Shown piece after piece: positions 1 through 10,252 of a stretch of DNA of 64,000 nucleotides. Position 1 is the first letter of the stretch. The number at the start of each line of letters is the position of its first letter. The DNA is taken from assembly GCA_019614645.1 (NCBI GenBank), contig JABWDB010000017.1, positions 5,654,501-5,718,500 on the forward strand. The letters run 5' to 3'. Source of the stretch: Stratiolaelaps scimitus. Its lineage: Eukaryota; Arthropoda; Arachnida; Mesostigmata; Laelapidae. Position numbers and translations under genes: made by a program. The notes under the pieces were generated by a model. It had not been told where the DNA came from and made no database searches. It worked only from the letters and a program-made list of their open reading frames with translations.

Positions 1-1691
1 CATTTTTCTTTCACGAAATTAAAATTTGTCCACTATCCATTGGTCATATCACAGCTGGCCGGACCACGCCGCTGCCTTTCCTTTGGCGTCCGCAGACGAA
101 TTCGTGTATGCTCGCATATGCTCCGGTCGCTGATCGTTGGATAGCATCGGAACCGTTTCTCCGCTAGATTGTTACAGTATGCGCGAGGCGGGTCTACGGC
201 TAGCGTACACGGTAATTCCTTTTCTGTGTGATTGATTGCGGTGTTGTTGCCGTTACCGTCAAAGTGCGGGCTGATTTATTTCACTTCTTTTCGTCAGCGT
301 CGAGGCCTCGATCGTCTCCCGCTCAGTCGAGTTCTACGTCGACGCACAGAAAAGAAAAGAAATGCCAGCCATCCAGCTATAATATACATAGCCAACATCG
401 GTGCCTTGTCAATTATAATACGTACGAACATGGCCACCCAACTTACGTGCACGGATAATGTCGAGCAGCTATGAGACATATGGACAGCCTGAGTAATATG
501 CAACGATATGCAATCAGATAGTTGCTGTAGATTGCATTGCGTGCAATGTAGTGCAAAGTGTACATGGAATATGCATTAAGTTTATCTAGTCGAGCTGTTA
601 TTATGTTCGGTTGTTGCGTTGAGCGTATACGCTATATTGCGCTATATGAAGTGACACGTCCTCGCGTACTGATATCTAATAGTTGGCTATATGTCGTTCA
701 TGAGATACACATATTCTTATTATTTTTTGTGTATGTATGTTGTGCGCTAATGCTGCTATATATATATATATATATATATAATTTAATTCATAGGCTCTGA
801 TGCATTATACTAATGTGTAGCTGCCCCATGAGCCCTCGACCTAGGTACGTTATTTCACTGTTTATATTAGAAATAAAGGTTGGCAGAACAAGCATTCGAA
901 TATGTTAATTCCTCTTATGTCTATGCAGGTCTGCTATGTCAGTAATTTCTGAAACCAGTAGAACCATTTGCTGGGTGACATGCGTATCTGGTGTTTTTTG
1001 AGATGGACTGTAAATTTGTGGATTTTCTCTCACTCTTTCGTTAGATAGCATTAGTAAAGCCTGATTACCCTGAACACCTCTAAGCATGTAAGTCTCCTGT
1101 ATGTAAAAACTCGATGCTAATGATACCAAATATCTTTCGAAGAAGACCCCCCAAGGCTTAATATTTTGGTATTATTTACCCGATCAGAGTGCGATGCCTA
1201 AAATGCCGAATCGTACCAGATGCCTGCTATACTTTGTAGTACTTCCCTAGATTTTCCCATGGTCGTGCTGATTAATATCATCAATGAATAGGATGCATTT
1301 CGTAAAGCCTTCCAAACCTACAGCATAGTTCCAGTAGTTAAATCAGACGATAGGCAACATTGCTCTAGTTATTGGCTAGTTCTGTCTCTTTCCTCGACGA
1401 GATGATGGGAGCGGCTACATAGTCAACAAGATCATTGGTTGTGGGGCAGTATGATCTGAATCACGAGACCACAGGAATGCATAACATTGTGGCGATGGTT
1501 TCAATCCCGCAACGTGTGGAACTGGCTTTCTATTTCACATATGCGGGTTCTTTTGTCACCGTTATACTTCACGTCACCGAGGGCTCTTGGGCGGGAGATT
1601 TTACCTCACTGTCGTCTACAGGTAGAACCTCCCAAATGCATCGCTTCAGACACTTAATAATAATCAACTCGTGTCACCGAGATTACGTGCT
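1..1691. other. No supported gene
   Basis: I see no exon chain here. A (TA)n tract lies at 757-780. A minus-strand open frame of about 88 codons around 902-1165 reads like protein but has no in-frame ATG near its start and no convincing partner exon, so it is not called. Confidence 0.5.
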
Positions 1692-1719
1692 GGAAATCCA
1701 GGTGAAAATTTGGATTTCC

Positions 1720-1773
1720 CGAACGAACTACTTTGGGAACAAAAAACCTTTTGTTCCCAAAGTAGTTCGTTCG
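1720..1773. repeat. Perfect 25-bp inverted repeat (hairpin)
   Basis: Arms 1720-1744 and 1749-1773 are exact reverse complements, separated by a 4-base loop (AACC). An outer, imperfectly nested pair GGAAATCC (about 1692) and GGATTTCC (about 1711) lies just upstream. The right arm runs straight into a 40-bp tandem duplication. Such a long perfect stem is not expected by chance; it may be a foldback duplication or an end of a degraded element. Confidence 0.85.
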
Positions 1774-1850
1774 ATTTAGGGCATCACAGTTCTAGTAACC
1801 TTAACCTTGGTCGATTTAGGGCATCACAGTTCTAGTAACCTTAACCTTGT
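1771..1850. repeat. 40-bp tandem duplication, two copies
   Basis: Copy 1 is 1771-1810 and copy 2 is 1811-1850; they differ only at the last base (G versus T). Each begins TCGATTTAGGGCATC. The first copy overlaps the last three bases of the adjoining palindrome. Confidence 0.9.
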
Positions 1851-2083
1851 AGCTTTATACCGCGTAGTTTTCATTCTTTGAACACCGCAATTGAATCCAT
1901 TACATTGTAAAAGGGCGTATTGTGTAATAGATAGGCGTCTATCGGATCCGATCAGTCAGTCGGCATTAGTCGACCGAAGAGCGTTTTTTTCACCACCATA
2001 ATGGACGGTTATTTATGGAACCCATCATTATTAATGATTATTGATGTCTGTCAAGCTGTAGGTAAGGATCGAGTATGGGAAGA

Positions 2084-2111
2084 CAGAGGGAGAGAGAGAA
2101 AGAGAGAGAGA
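2084..2111. repeat. (GA)n microsatellite
   Basis: Short purine tract of GA/GGGA/AA units in the downstream flank of the cuticle protein gene. Confidence 0.8.
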
Positions 2112-2389
2112 TATCTTTCACTTCGTCGCTTCGAGGAGAGTTGATAGAAAAAACTGAAGTTCTTTTTTTAAAAATCATTGAATCTTAATTATGCCCTCAT
2201 GCTTGTGCTCCCGATGGCCTACCTACCCAGTGGGAGTAAAACTGATTTGTATTGCTCGACATATCGTATAACTTCCCGCACTCCTAATGCGGATTACCAT
2301 TAACAGATTCGTCGGATCATGCTAGCTAAAAAACAACACGATCCAAAAGGATAGGTTCGGTTATTATGTAACACAACATTCACTCCTGA

Positions 2390-2395
2390 TTTATT
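2390..2395 (-). promoter_or_regulatory. Poly(A) signal AATAAA of the cuticle gene
   Basis: TTTATT on the plus strand reads AATAAA on the minus strand, about 115 bases after the proposed stop codon. This distance suits a short 3' UTR. Confidence 0.5.
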
Positions 2396-2510
2396 TTTCA
2401 TCATGTAATCGAATGTGCTTGCTATCATTCATATTACCCAATCAACCTAATGACGTGATAATGGGAATCTAGCGCCGGCTGGATGATGATTGATCGATGA
2501 TGTCGAATAA

Positions 2511-4280
2511 TTACCAGGCGTACGACAGAGCGGGGGCAGCCACCTGTCCGAGGAAAATATCGCTTGTTAGCAACATCGATCAATGAATCAAGTCTCGGTT
2601 TAATGTCGGAACTGCAGTTTTGCAATGCTTAAGTCGACTATAAAAGCCGTACTATAAAAGTTGCAGCCCAGGGTACAAAACAGGATTATTCTGTTGAGGC
2701 TATCCTATGCAGAAGCCCATATTATTAGAGATACAACATAATGTCTATAACTATCCGATTATTGCACAAAAAGGTTTAATTATACTAATTGTATATATGG
2801 ACATAATGTACATAAGCAATTGATTCGTTCCGCCGTGTAGACGCAAGTGTAGAGAAATCTGTACAGTGTATTATGACTTGAATAAGCGGCAGCTCCCAGT
2901 AGCCGTGAAGTGTCAGATACAGCCAACTCAGGTATTTTACTTAGTTTGGTTCTTCAAGTTGAACACGACCACAAAGTGACGAACCTGCTCTGAGACCATG
3001 TCCTTAGATAGGGTTCTATGTATGTGCGTTTCCCGTACGCTACACGTAACAAACGCCGGGGAAGTATCATAGAAACTTAGAACAGATACGTGTTTACCTG
3101 TGCGACATCACGCACACTTACAGTGGATGGTAATAAGAAGAAGGTATACAGACCTTGGCGATTGGGGCAGCGTAGCTGTGGGCGGCGTATGACAGAGCTG
3201 GAGCGGCGTACGAGAACGCGGGAGCAGCCGCGATCTGTTGATGACAACAATCAATACGTTTATAATAGATAGAAGCGCGTAGTAGCAGTATCGCTCGCGG
3301 TTGCATTTACTTTATCCAGTAAGTCTACGATCGATTCGGAATGAGCGAAGTGAATGCATAACATATGACGATACCGTAACCTTGCACGAATCGCGGAGTG
3401 TGTAAACTCTCATACACTAAAATCTGCCCGTCTGACTGTCAAAGACAAGCTCAACTCCTTCTGATACCATACAATTCTAGATATGTTATCTTCCCCGGCC
3501 GATTACTCTATATTGTTATTGATTGTATTAATTAATCGCATGGAACACGAGCCTTGGCTACGGGCGCGGCGTAGTGAGCACGCAGGGGTGCGGCATAGTG
3601 GGTCCGGAGTGGCGCGTGATGGAAGGTCGAGTAGGAGAGAGCGGGCGCAGCGATCTGTAACAGCAACACAAAACAAATCACATCAAGTTCACGTTGTTTG
3701 TTACGAACGACAATCCATTGAATGGTTCCGCACTGCAGCTTTCGGCGGAGTATCATGATGCGGGATCGAAACGATGATAACCATATCATCATGACGAGGC
3801 ACTTCGTACTCGTATTGGTGGTGCCCTATTTATCAGCTAGTGTTATTGAAATCACGCTAGTTGCTTGGAAGGGGGCGTGGCACGCGTCACTCCTCGCTGG
3901 ATCGAGACACGTCTCTGACTGAGTTTCGCATTGAGGATGAGGCCAGTCAGTCTCGATGCACTCGGCTGGCACATATGGCACTCAGCCCTCATGAGTCATC
4001 ACAGATTTCATCGGCGCTCGCTTCCTCTCGCTCTCTCTCTTTCCTCACTCACCTTGGCAATGGGGGCAGCGTGAGCGTACGAGAGGGCCGGAGCAGCGTG
4101 AGCGTACGACAGAGCAGGGGCGGCATAGGACAGAGCTGGGGCAGCGTACGAATGTCCAGCAAAGCCGAGCGCTGGGGCGGCGGCGTATCCGAAAGCGGGG
4201 GCAGCCGCGTACGAGGCGACGGCACCAGCCTGGGCGGTGTAAGCCATAGCGGCAATGGCAGCAATCTTGAAGGCGAACAT
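2511..4280 (-). CDS. Ala/Pro-rich cuticle protein, four exons
   Basis: Structural protein of the chitinous exoskeleton, secreted by epidermis (inferred from composition). Exons in transcript order: 4280-4053 (76 aa), 3654-3553 (34 aa), 3234-3154 (27 aa), 2543-2511 (10 aa plus TAA); total 147 aa. The start at 4280 opens MFAFKIAAIAAMAYT, a secretory signal of about 19 residues. The mature part repeats AAPALSY, AAPALSYAHA and HSYAAP units. All introns are phase 0; every internal exon begins [I/V]AA(P/A) and the first three exons end AP[I/V]AK, so the exons look like duplicated modules. Acceptors are CAG. Donors of exons 1 and 3 are AAG|gtgagt and AAG|gtctgt, but exon 2 has AAG|gctcgt, a GC donor. 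If that site is not used, exon 2 reads on six residues (ARVPCD) to a stop at 3532, giving a shorter alternative end. The motif pattern is typical of arthropod low-complexity cuticle proteins without a Rebers-Riddiford chitin-binding domain. The family call is fairly firm; the exact joining of exon 2 is the weak point. Confidence 0.82.
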
Positions 4281-4374
4281 CGTGATTTCTTCGGGTCTTT
4301 TCTTTCGCGTGAGCTAGCAGCTGTATCGAGATGCGAACCTGCTGTTCTGATGACACCGTACGATTGCCGAGCCA

Positions 4375-4382
4375 CTTTTATA
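4375..4382 (-). promoter_or_regulatory. TATA box of the cuticle gene
   Basis: The minus strand reads TATAAAAG, a consensus TATA box, about 95 bases upstream of the ATG at 4280. An initiator-like TCAGA follows about 32-34 bases downstream (near 4346-4350), giving a 5' UTR of roughly 70 bases. Strong TATA promoters are usual for abundantly expressed cuticle genes. Confidence 0.65.
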
Positions 4383-5228
4383 CTGTGGACAACTGCGCGA
4401 TGCTGCGGGCGAGTGCTGCAGCCGAAAACTAGGATCTTCGACCAACGTCTCACTGAGTCGCAGACTTACTTACTGGCTGGGACAATCGAGCAGGAGGCAA
4501 CGACATCGGCGACGACACCGAAGCTGAAAGGCAGCGCCAACAGCAGCAAATATAATATCATGACATACACTACTTGACTGCCATTATCATCGATCGGGAG
4601 CTGCCATCAGAAGATCATGCGGACGACCATGTCCGTCCGCCGTTCCACATGTTATACTAAGTTTGCCCGGGGCCACGCCAGGGGCCAATCGACTTTTTTT
4701 TGGGATTTCTTCTAATTGTTCATGCTGGCAGGGTATTCTTGTTGGTTGTGCCGGTCCTGTTTGGGGCGGTGTTGGTACTGCCGTCGCTGATTTGTTCGAC
4801 CGAAAGTTGGGCGCCATATGATACAATCGATGATGTGAACATCAAGAAATCATTGAATCAGAGGAAAGAATGATTTTGGTCTTGATAAATCCCCTGACGG
4901 TGGTGCTTAATGATGTCACGATATGATAGAAAGAAGACGATATCGATCTGTCTCTCGGCTGTGTGTAGATACGTGTAGGGCTATGAATAATTGCTCGTAT
5001 ACTCGAACTGTACAGAGTAGATTCTGGCATTTAAACAACGTTTTGATTGAGGGCAGGGCTATCCGCACCCTCAGAAAAATGGAACCGACTGCTGTTGACC
5101 TTGCGCACGCTCACAATCGAACAGCAAAATGGGAACGTCTTGGGAGATCGGTCCAATGCGTAGTGGCTTTGTGGAAAAGGCTAAGTGGTTTGAAACTAGC
5201 GTTGAGATATATTGCATGCATATAATCG

Positions 5229-5230
<2 letters not shown>
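4383..5230. other. Intergenic, no supported gene
   Basis: Upstream region of the cuticle gene. I see no exon chain. It ends in a (TA)n tract that abuts the mariner 5' end. Confidence 0.5.

Positions 5231-5263
<33 letters not shown>
5231..5263. repeat. (TA)n microsatellite at mariner border
   Basis: About 16 TA units immediately outside the 5' terminal TTAGG of the mariner. Mariners insert at TA, so this was probably the target tract. Confidence 0.9.
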
Positions 5264-5267
<4 letters not shown>

Positions 5268-5268
<1 letters not shown>

Positions 5269-6573
5269 TAGGTATATATATATATACAAACATACAAACC
5301 CCAGCAAACTGTCGCGCCTTTCGGATGGCGCACAGCCCGAACTACGCCACACAATGCGTTCATTTTTGGAGTGGGCACGCGGTAGGAACGTGGCTTCCTT
5401 TCGAACACTGAGTGGTTTCGATACGATCAGAAAGATGGACGCTGCAGCAAAAAGTTCAAATTCCCCCAAAAATCAACGGGAAATCATCAAGTTTTTGTTT
5501 CTCCAGAAACACCCTCCAGCTGAAATCCATCGACAATTAGTGAACGCGTACGGTAGGTCTGCCTTATGCCTGCGAACGGTGCAACGTTGGTGCGAGCGAT
5601 TTAACAGTGGAGATATGGACACCGATGACCATCGAGGTGGGGACCACAAATCAGGTGCGACAAGGGACGATCGGATTGACAGAATCAAGGCAGCTTTTGA
5701 GCAAACTAGACCTTGGTCCATGGAGTCTTTGTCGGCTGAAACTTTGATTCTTCGGACGACGTGTTATAGAATTATCACCAATATACTGAAGAAGAAGAAA
5801 ATCAATGAAAAATGGGTTTCCCATAAACTGAGTGCTGACCAAATGAAAATGCGTGTGGAGTGTTCGACATCTAATTTGAATACTTATACGCAACAAACCA
5901 GTCGCTTAGAGCACACCGTGTCGATAGACGAGACATGGGTTAGCCTGCATAGACCCCCTGAGAAGGACCAAGCAAAACAGTGGCTCCGACAAGGTGAAGT
6001 GGCGGCGTCTGTGGCAGTGCCAGATAGATTCGGACGAAAGGTGTTGATTATACTCGCTCTGGATAGCAAGGGTGTTTGCTATTACGAAATATTAGCGGCA
6101 AACGAAAAACTCAATGTTCCCCGATATCTCGACTTTTTGAAGACATTGATGAACAAATGGCGTGGGGATCGACAGCACCGAGTGTGGTTACTCGACGACA
6201 ACGCAAGACCTCACCGTACTGCTGAAATTACGGCCTGGATGGAGGGGAACAATATTGAGTGATGGCATCAACCCCCATATTCTCCTGATTTAAGCCCATG
6301 TGATAATGGTTGTCTCCATGCATTAAAAAGGGCAATAGGTGGGGTTCCATATGCAACCGTCGACTTACTCGCAAAAGCAATGGATAATGAAATTATATAT
6401 GGAAACGCAAATGGTAAATATTTGGCTATTTCAAAACTCCCAGAGCGCTGGAATCGGTGTGTCAATAAAGCTGGAGAGTACCTCTAACTCATACCAAAAG
6501 ATCTTTGTTCTAACTCATTTAGTTCAAAAGTTATTGGCATTTAAAGAGGCGGCAGTTTGCTGGGGACTGCCTA
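5268..6573 (+). mobile_element. mariner transposon, copy 1
   Basis: The element is about 1.3 kb, the usual mariner size. The 3' terminal repeat ends at about 6573; read inward it is TTAGGCAGTCCCCAGCAAAC. The 5' end starts TTAGG at 5268 and resumes CCCCAGCAAACTGTCG at 5299, so a stretch of TA repeats and ACAAACATACAAA has been inserted within or grown inside the 5' terminal repeat. The 3' non-coding end matches the second copy at 11,801 (CTCATACCAAAA, TTTGTTCTAACTCATTTA, AAAAGTTATTGGCATTT). One internal stop and the disrupted repeat indicate an inactive element. Confidence 0.88.
5435..6487 (+). pseudogene. mariner transposase, one in-frame stop
   Basis: DDE/D transposase of the Tc1/mariner superfamily, which cuts and pastes the element through its terminal repeats. 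The reading frame from ATG 5435 (MDAAAKSSNSPKNQREI) to TAA 6487 is 350 codons, close to the roughly 345 of the family. An N-terminal helix-turn-helix region (residues about 10-110, with TVQRWCERFNSGD) is followed by the catalytic domain: first Asp in SIDETW, second in DDNARPH, third in YSPDLSPCD, the last two with 34 residues between them, which is the mariner D,D34D signature. The frame is broken once, by TGA at 6260-6262 between NNIE and WHQPPYSPD. An upstream in-frame extension exists, but 5435 suits the family length. Sequence is otherwise undisrupted, so the copy is young or recently inactivated. Confidence 0.9.
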
Positions 6574-7169
6574 ATACATACCCTGAATTTGTATGTTATT
6601 TGATGTCCGTAATAGTTATCCCTTTTTGCCTCCATAGTATACGTGTTCGTCAAACAGTTGTCTACTTGTTGCAGCTTTGATGAACAAGGAGTCGGGAATC
6701 AGTAAAAGTATATAAATTGAGGTATCACCAGACGGCTTCATTGCAACATTGGAAAACTGAAGCATTACCAATGAGCTCTAGCTAAACTCATTTCGGCCCT
6801 GTCATGTGCTGTACTTAGCCCTGCCAAGTAGGTATTATTTAATCGGGCCTAAGAACATCGCACCATGTTCCAAAATGTTCACTCGGCAGCTCATAACGGC
6901 GCAAGGAAAAGGTGCCGGCAGAAATGGGCCCCAAATTAAAAAACATTTTCCTCTATATTTAACCTGGCAGCTGTAACGAACAATAATTTCAAGGATAATA
7001 AAACCGGTGAGTCTGCAACAGTTGTTTAGACAGATAACGATTCGAAAATAAACTCCCCGACGAAATGATTAACTTTCTACATCTATCCTACTCCGTTGGA
7101 GAGAGTGCAATGCTATGCAAGTTACCTGATTCGTTTGTGAAACGATTGGCCAGAGCTGAATAGAGGATT
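6574..7169. other. Intergenic, nothing recognised
   Basis: No open frame with splice support and no repeat that I can place. Confidence 0.5.
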
Positions 7170-7175
7170 TTAACA

Positions 7176-7227
7176 TGCCCTCCGTGGCCAGCAACCATAC
7201 CCAGTTGGTTACAGGCCACGGAGGGCA
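7176..7227. ncRNA. miRNA-like hairpin, candidate only
   Basis: Arms TGCCCTCCGTGGCC (7176-7189) and its exact complement at 7214-7227 form a 14-bp stem. A symmetric 3-base internal loop (AGC/ACA) follows, then a 5-bp inner stem AACCA/TGGTT (7193-7197 with 7206-7210) and an 8-base loop. Flanks continue with weak A/T pairing. The shape resembles a microRNA precursor, but a small inverted-repeat transposon remnant would look similar. The strand is unknown, and I do not recognise the arm sequences as a known miRNA. Confidence 0.3.
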
Positions 7228-8839
7228 AAATAGAAATTTTACCCGTGTAAATCACTAATTCAAGCCCTTTCTATGCATACATATATATATTATATAACAT
7301 GATAAGGAAATACTGTAACACGTGCTCTGTTTCGGAATGCTTTATCCTTTTCGCTTTCAGCTGCCTGAGTGCCACTTACATATAAATAGTTCATATCACT
7401 CCTTTGGATAGCATCTACTAGTAAATCGCTACAACAGCGATAGCAACAAAATCATCGAATCATCTTACGTAGTCTAATTTAAAAGGTCTACAAGTTGAAT
7501 CTGCAACCTCGACACGTCAAAAGCTTATGACACACACACCCATCGAATGAGCCCATATAAATGTGATCGGATCGACCTCCCTGATCGCTCGCGTTGTGGT
7601 GTTTTCTTCCCACGTCAAGCCAGCCATGTTGTATCAATTTATTTTTCTTATTAACGACGCCAAGTAATTTACGATGTGTGTTCGATGTCAACGCAAACAT
7701 TCAGTGTCAACGGCGAACGGGTAGGGTTGGCAGGGTGGACAAACACCGAAATGACTACAAATAGTTGGCCGTGCATAGTAAAATGGGGGGGCATGTATAT
7801 ATGTACATCGATTGTACCGGAGAATCTCAGTTTCATTATCAGATCTCAGTTCGGGTTTCAGGAAAAACAATATATAGGACTATGCAAGTTAGCGGGCTGA
7901 TAAAAGGCATATTTTTAGACTTTCTTTAATTATTGTTAATTGGAGGAACGAAGATGGATGCTCCTATTTATTTTTGGTGATTGAAAATAAGCGATGACCC
8001 AAACCTGTAAAGACTTGACATAAGTGATTATTATTTACAAACGATACGTTGGCACTGGCAATAAGAAAAAAACCGGACTCATTTTTGGTCAAAACTGGTG
8101 ATACCTTTGTATGTTATATTTATATACAAGTAAGACATTTTCATTGTGAAGTGATGAATCGGCTCTCTTTATCGCGAATCATATTCAAATTCGAATCTGG
8201 CGGATTTGTAACGAGACCCTTGCCTTTACCACTGTTCCATATTATGTCCTGCGGTGTCGGTGGAATTAATATCACACAGATTTGTCTATTGTTAAACTAT
8301 ACCCGTAGATAGTATGGGTTTGAATATAAATGAAAATACAAATGACAAAACGTTAATACATTTTTATGCTATTAACAAGAAGCCAGTAAAATACGCAGGT
8401 ATATTTAGAATCCCACAAAAGTACAAGGCATACATCCCTATAGCCGCTACATCGATAGTTGATATGAGTTCTTGAACACGCCACTTGTCCAGCGTTCCAT
8501 GGACCAGAGTGATTCTGGCAACTCGAGAGCGCGCACTTATACAATCCCTAATCTCGCAAAATGCCGAGAGAGAACTGGGATTGTCACACACATTTGTTGG
8601 ATCTCAAACAAATTCATGCAAACAATTATTGAGCCTTGACTTGAGTTCCGTTCGCTTTTGTTCATTCAACTTAAAAGCCCCCAAGCGACCGGTCTGACAT
8701 TAAAATCATCACCAATTGTCAACAGATATCGGTTAGAAGATAATCATAGTGTCTGTCCGTCAATTTCATTTTAGTTGCTAACGTCATCGATGCTTTCTTT
8801 CTCGTCCGTTCTCTAATCAGGGCGTACTATGCCGTCCCC
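7228..8839. other. Intergenic, nothing recognised
   Basis: AT-rich DNA without a supported exon, RNA or element. Confidence 0.5.
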
Positions 8840-9730
8840 CCAAAATCTCTCTACTGTCCTTATGCCGGGGGGCGGCCTTCGATGCTCCTTCGATTTTGAG
8901 CCCTGCCCTGCGCTTTTGCTTAGAACACGCGAGTCAAGTGACGGCAAGTAGCACCAAAAAAGCAGTGGACGACACGTCGCGATCAGCCATCAACGTCCGG
9001 CCGGCGGGCACCATCCACACGGGGGCGGCTTACGAGCGGACGGTGGTGCACTTCTACGACCAAATGGCGGGGTGGCGGCGGCGGCGGATGTCGGGTGACG
9101 GTCGTATCAACGCCGCTACTGAGCTTACTTAGATAGATAGACAGATCGATATGCTTTCGTCTGTGCGCCCGCAAATAGCCCACCGCCAACTTGGGTGGAG
9201 TTTGACGATGGCGGCGGCGGCGTCGACGTCGACAATTAATACTGCGATAACAACGGCGCCAGCATCAGCGGCCGCAATAAGAATATTAACGGTAGTAGCT
9301 ATAACAACAGCAACAGCAGTGAGACCGACAACAGGAGCAGCAACAACAACAACAGCAGCAACAACAGCAACAACAACAGGTAATCAACGTCGTCCACCGC
9401 GTCGTTGCTTCGCGCCGACTGTAACGATCAACGTACAGTGCAGACGCATAAGCCGGTTCAACATGAGCCGCATCGGAGCGCCAGCAATAGCGGCGCCAGC
9501 AGAAGAAACCACTCGGGAGCTGCAACAACAAAAAAATGAAGGCGTTCTTGTTGGCCCGCCCATTTTATCGTCCAGATTTCTTCCCCCGAAAAAATCTGAC
9601 CTCAGGCTGTTTCGTTCAGCATCAGCAGTTACTGCCGCAAGAGACAGCAGCAGCCACAGCGGTGGCAGCAGCTAACTGCTATAGACGTCGCGTATACGGC
9701 GCTTTGATATCGGCGGCGAACGTCTAGAAG
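8840..9730. other. GC-rich block with CAG/CAA repeats
   Basis: Markedly more GC-rich than its surroundings, with (CGG)-like runs at 9070-9090 and 9210-9225 and a CAA/CAG tract at about 9,300-9,380. The tract can be read as poly-Asn, poly-Thr/Ala or poly-Gln in the three plus frames, and the poly-Asn frame ends in a possible donor (CAG|gtaatc at about 9379) but is interrupted by TAA upstream. It may be a promoter or long 5' UTR; I cannot support a coding exon. Confidence 0.35.
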
Positions 9731-10252
9731 ATATCGAAGACCTTTCCTTTTCGCGCACCACTCTGATGATCGCTACAGACGAGGCTACAATCGGTATTCT
9801 TGTCCACGGCGATGCTATTACTCGAATAATGTAACGGGTATTTCATATCTTCTTCATACCCTAACTTTGCCTTTGTACTATACATTTCACGTAGAAACTC
9901 GTAGAATTATTCCAGCGCTCGCGGTATAATAGTACAAGGGCATTCGGTGCGTGTCACGAAGCAGTGCAAAAAACAATGCATCGGCGAACGTTAATTGTTG
10001 GTTGAGAGTCAGCCTGCAAACATAAACGGGCATTCCTTAAGCTTAGGCCACACCGTCAGATAGGTTTCTTTCGACAGTGTTTCCGCTTGCAAAACGCTCC
10101 TATTCAGATCGCGTGTGAGGCGTGATCGAGATCTGTATCAGGCGTTCCCGTTCCCCTAAAACGCTATTCGCTGTCTCGTTTGTCAACACAATATCTGATC
10201 ACTGGCGGGAGGGCAGGTATCCGCAAGTTATTTATTTACTTGGGCTGAGGAC

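Noticed and set aside
5129..5434. Longer transposase frame starting upstream at 5,129
   Set aside because: It would include the (TA)n tract and the terminal repeat as coding sequence; mariner proteins start near the ATG at 5,435 by length.
9151..9675. Thr/Ala-rich frame of about 174 codons
   Set aside because: Produced by ACA/GCA reading of a CAG/CAA repeat; the other plus frames are equally low in complexity and no splice chain supports any of them.
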